From OLB7 sp966250335 (GTDB lineage: Bacteria; Bacteroidota; Ignavibacteria; OLB7), in assembly GCA_966250335.1 (NCBI GenBank), contig CBINGZ010000001.1, forward strand, positions 124,001 through 188,000: 64,000 nucleotides of DNA. The letters are read 5' to 3'. The notes beneath the pieces were generated by a model that saw only the letters and a program-made list of their open reading frames with translations, was not told the origin of the DNA and did not search any database. Made by a program: the position numbers and the translations under genes. This document shows positions 61,358 to 64,000 of the stretch, piece after piece (positions within the stretch are counted from its first letter, which is position 1; every line of letters starts with the position of its first letter).

Positions 61358-63964
61358 ATGGGCTTCATATCCTCTTCGCTGTCGGAGCGCTTCGGGCGCC
61401 TGACCGACAATCATTTCCGGATCATCTACTCGATCATCGTCGTCCTGACGCTGGGCTCGATCGCGTTCGCCTCGATCCGTATCCTCAGCGACAACCTCGT
61501 CAACTCCGACGACACGCTCTGGACGACGAGGGAGATCGACGGAAAGACCGCGCTCGTCGTCGATTCGGTGCTGAAGGGGGGGGGAGCGGAGAAGGGGGGG
61601 GTTCTGAAGGGGGATGAGGTCGTGGCGATCAACGACGTCCCGATCACGAACCCCGACCCGAACGCCGCGCAGGTCATTCTCAACCAGGCTCCGACCGACC
61701 GGGAGATCCCCTACGTCGTGAGGCGGGACGGAATCATACACCACCTGAAGATCCGCCTCACCGGGCAGCTCATCTTCGTCCGCGCGGTCATCCCGCTGGT
61801 GGCGCTTCTCTGGCTGGTGATCGGGGCGATGGTCGCCTTCGCGCGACCGCAGGGGGTCGTGCAGCGGCGGTTCTTCCTGACGGGGGCGCTGATGCTCTTC
61901 GCGTTCGTCTCGCCGGCGCGGCTGCAGGGGGGTGGGATCTCCGAGCAGATCCTTGCGTACGCCTGGGGATTTCTCTCCATCATGTTCTATCCCCTCTGGC
62001 TCCATTTCTGCACGATCTTCCCGGTCGACCAGCGGATCTTCAACACGCGCGGCCGCCGGTTCGCTCTCTACTCGATCGTCTGGGCCTATCTGCTGCTGAC
62101 CGCGGTCCGGTTCCTGCTGAGCTGGCTCTACAGCGACGGCCAGATCAGCAGACCGACGGCGATCCTCATCTTCCAGATCATCGGCGCCGCCTTCGTCATC
62201 GGCGCCGCGCTCTATTTCATCGCGGGGATCTGGTTCCTCTTCAGGGCCTACGCCCGGATGCCGATCGGCTCCAGCCGTCGGCCGATGCGGGTGCTGCTGG
62301 CGGGCGCGGTGCTCGCCGGTCTCTCCTACGCCTATTTCGCCGTGGTGCAGACGAGCAACCTGGGGCTGACCCTGATCGTCAATCCCTACCTGCTCCTTCC
62401 GATGCTCCTCCTCCTGGCGCTGCCGACCTCGTTCGCCTACGGCATCTTCTTCTATCAGCTGATGGATTTCCGGATGGTGGTGCAGACCACGCTGGTCTAC
62501 ACCGCCACCATGGCGCTGATCGGCGCCCTCACCCTTGGAGTCGCCTACGGCTTCGGCAATGCGATCGGGTCGCTGACCGGGGAATCGATGGAGACGACGG
62601 TGACCTGGATCGCGGTCGTCGTCTTCCTTCTCCTCTTCGAGCCGATCAAATGGCAGGTACAGACGACGATCGAGAACAGGTTCTTCCCGCAGTACCGCGA
62701 CTTCACCGACCAGATCGCCGCCTATTCGGAGCAGATCTCCGAGACCGTCGGCACCCGCGCCGTCGCCGAGCTGATGGCCTTCACGATGAAGCACGGGCTG
62801 CAGCTCCGCGGGGTCTACGTGCTGGTGGAGCCGAGGGAGAAGGAGCTGGAACTGCTCGCCAAGGCGACCGACTTCCCGCCGCTGGAGGTCCAGTACGCGT
62901 CGATCATGAGGCTGCGGGGGCTGCTGCACGAGGCGCACGACATCATTTCGCTGGAAACCGTCAACGACCCAGCGCTCGCCTCCATCCAGGAATGGTTCTC
63001 CTACGTGGTCGGCCTCTTCGCGCAGGGACGAGTGATCGGCATGGTCCTTCTGACCCGTCCGGCCGACGGCGCCGCGCTGAGCGGACGGCAGCTTCAGTTC
63101 ATCTCCGGCGTGGCGCGCCAGGGGGCCGGGGCGATCGAGGCCGCGCGGCTCTACGGCGAGGAGCTGGAACGCCAGCGATACCGAGAGGAGCTTGCCACGG
63201 CACGACGCATCCAGGAGAGCCTGCTCCCCTCCGCGATGCCGAAATTTCCCGGCATCTCCATCTGCGCCATGGCGCGCTCGGCGCAGGCGGTCGGCGGGGA
63301 CTATCATGACGTGATACAGCTGGAGGAGGGACGCTTCCTCGTGATCATCGCCGACGTCTCCGGCAAGGGGCTCCCCGCGTCTCTCTACATGGCCGAATTC
63401 CACGGCATGGTCAGGATCGCCAGCGCGACCAGAGGGACGCCGAAGGAGATTCTCTCGATGCTGAACGAACACCTGAGCGCGATCATCGCGCGCGGATCGT
63501 TCATCACGGCGACCATGCTCCTTTTCGATACCCGGCGCAGGAGCGTGGGGATGGCGCGGGCGGGGCACACCCCGATCATCCGCCGCCAGGGCTCGGAGGT
63601 CGACACGCTGATCCCCGGAGGGATCGCCCTGGGACTCGGCTCGCGCGATATCTTCACGCGGTCGCTCCAGGAATACACGGTCCGGTACGAGCCGGGGGAG
63701 ACCTTCATCCTCTACAGCGACGGCGTTTCGGAGGCGATGAACGCCTCCCGCGATGAATTCGGCGAGGGGCGGCTGATGGATGTCGTCTCCTCCATGTCCG
63801 ACGACGGCGCCGATGCGATCTGCGGCGGCATCGCCCGCCGGGTGGATGAGTTCAGAGGGGGGGCCGAGCAGAACGACGACGTCACGATCGTGGTGATCCG
63901 GATCGAGAAGGAGGTGGGGGAGACGACCGAGAACGTGAGATCGGCTCCGGCGCGGAGTCGATAG
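61358..63964 (+). CDS. PDZ - multispan membrane - GAF - SpoIIE-type serine phosphatase
   Basis: This has 868 residues. The order is a first membrane segment (about 22-42), a PDZ-like domain at about 70-135 (VLKGDEVVAINDVPI), several more spans from about 138 to 430, a GAF-like region at about 480-610, and a SpoIIE/PP2C phosphatase at about 620-855 (GGDYHDVI, IIADVSGKGLPASLYMA, LYSDGVSEAMN, QNDDVTIVVI). It probably dephosphorylates an anti-sigma antagonist or similar protein in response to a signal. The start follows the ATG at 61358. Confidence 0.85.
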   Translation: MGFISSSLSERFGRLTDNHFRIIYSIIVVLTLGSIAFASIRILSDNLVNSDDTLWTTREIDGKTALVVDSVLKGGGAEKGGVLKGDEVVAINDVPITNPDPNAAQVILNQAPTDREIPYVVRRDGIIHHLKIRLTGQLIFVRAVIPLVALLWLVIGAMVAFARPQGVVQRRFFLTGALMLFAFVSPARLQGGGISEQILAYAWGFLSIMFYPLWLHFCTIFPVDQRIFNTRGRRFALYSIVWAYLLLTAVRFLLSWLYSDGQISRPTAILIFQIIGAAFVIGAALYFIAGIWFLFRAYARMPIGSSRRPMRVLLAGAVLAGLSYAYFAVVQTSNLGLTLIVNPYLLLPMLLLLALPTSFAYGIFFYQLMDFRMVVQTTLVYTATMALIGALTLGVAYGFGNAIGSLTGESMETTVTWIAVVVFLLLFEPIKWQVQTTIENRFFPQYRDFTDQIAAYSEQISETVGTRAVAELMAFTMKHGLQLRGVYVLVEPREKELELLAKATDFPPLEVQYASIMRLRGLLHEAHDIISLETVNDPALASIQEWFSYVVGLFAQGRVIGMVLLTRPADGAALSGRQLQFISGVARQGAGAIEAARLYGEELERQRYREELATARRIQESLLPSAMPKFPGISICAMARSAQAVGGDYHDVIQLEEGRFLVIIADVSGKGLPASLYMAEFHGMVRIASATRGTPKEILSMLNEHLSAIIARGSFITATMLLFDTRRRSVGMARAGHTPIIRRQGSEVDTLIPGGIALGLGSRDIFTRSLQEYTVRYEPGETFILYSDGVSEAMNASRDEFGEGRLMDVVSSMSDDGADAICGGIARRVDEFRGGAEQNDDVTIVVIRIEKEVGETTENVRSAPARSR

Positions 63965-64000
63965 AGGCCCGGCGGGATCACACCCGGCGCGCCGCCGGAG

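Overview
The window is a roughly 60% G+C bacterial chromosome segment. It is densely coding, with at least four proteins that carry or end in a type IX secretion (Por) C-terminal sorting domain (motifs such as FPNPASSRITIQL, FPNPASGVTTVRI, PNPARGQTVIRY, HPNPFSISTTIGY), a TonB receptor with a CarboxypepD-regulatory-like N-terminus, and promoter boxes of the Bacteroidota kind (TTTG/TTG, 19 bp, TAnnTT). This points to the Bacteroidota/Chlorobiota/Kapabacteria (FCB) group. The high G+C suggests a Kapabacteria- or Chlorobi-like lineage rather than a typical Bacteroides, but that is inference.

Left edge (1-2.6 kb): A partial gene, open at the window end, is the HD-nuclease start of Cas3, so a type I CRISPR-Cas operon starts here and runs off the left side. 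It is preceded in the same direction by a WYL-domain regulator. Then come about 600 bp without a convincing gene and a tiny overlapping gene pair. From 2.7 to 18.7 kb is a chromosomal backbone: cyclase-family lipoprotein, O-methyltransferase, TPR-TM-NHL protein, DUF2231-Rieske fusion, a secreted kelch protein, GNAT, a large GH20-like secreted glycosidase, glucose-6-phosphate isomerase overlapping a Rieske oxygenase, an SDR and a DUF488 protein.

18.8-20.8 kb is a low-G+C two-gene insert: an OLD/AAA-type ATPase overlapping a DUF4276 (TOPRIM-like) protein. It looks like a PARIS/OLD-like anti-phage module and is my leading candidate for an undescribed system. 20.8-27.5 kb carries a transporter, a nitroreductase, a truncated intradiol dioxygenase remnant, an endonuclease III homologue overlapping a type III polyketide synthase, and an acetyltransferase.

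27.5-47.2 kb: TonB receptor, SecB-fold-like protein, ECF sigma factor with an unusual anti-sigma/beta-barrel partner, lipoproteins, a type-IX-secreted protein whose sorting domain is out of frame by one base, an MbnP/MbnH copper-protein pair, an arsenosugar pair (peroxidase-like plus ArsS), MsrA, an exported adenosine deaminase, and divergent AraC and WYL regulators with probable leaderless promoters.

47.3-58.4 kb is a five-gene minus-strand block: a vWA lipoprotein, two tandem TPR-LuxR regulators with nearly identical C-terminal halves, a small sorted protein, and a 1365-residue secreted protein with three 307-residue repeats. 11-bp direct repeats sit between the regulators and the secreted genes. 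The vWA protein and the giant protein share the same short 'S-A-D/K-I-x-D' repeat, which suggests they work together at the surface. The right end holds an M28 peptidase and a PDZ-membrane-GAF-SpoIIE phosphatase. No rRNA or tRNA gene and no CRISPR array was seen in the window.
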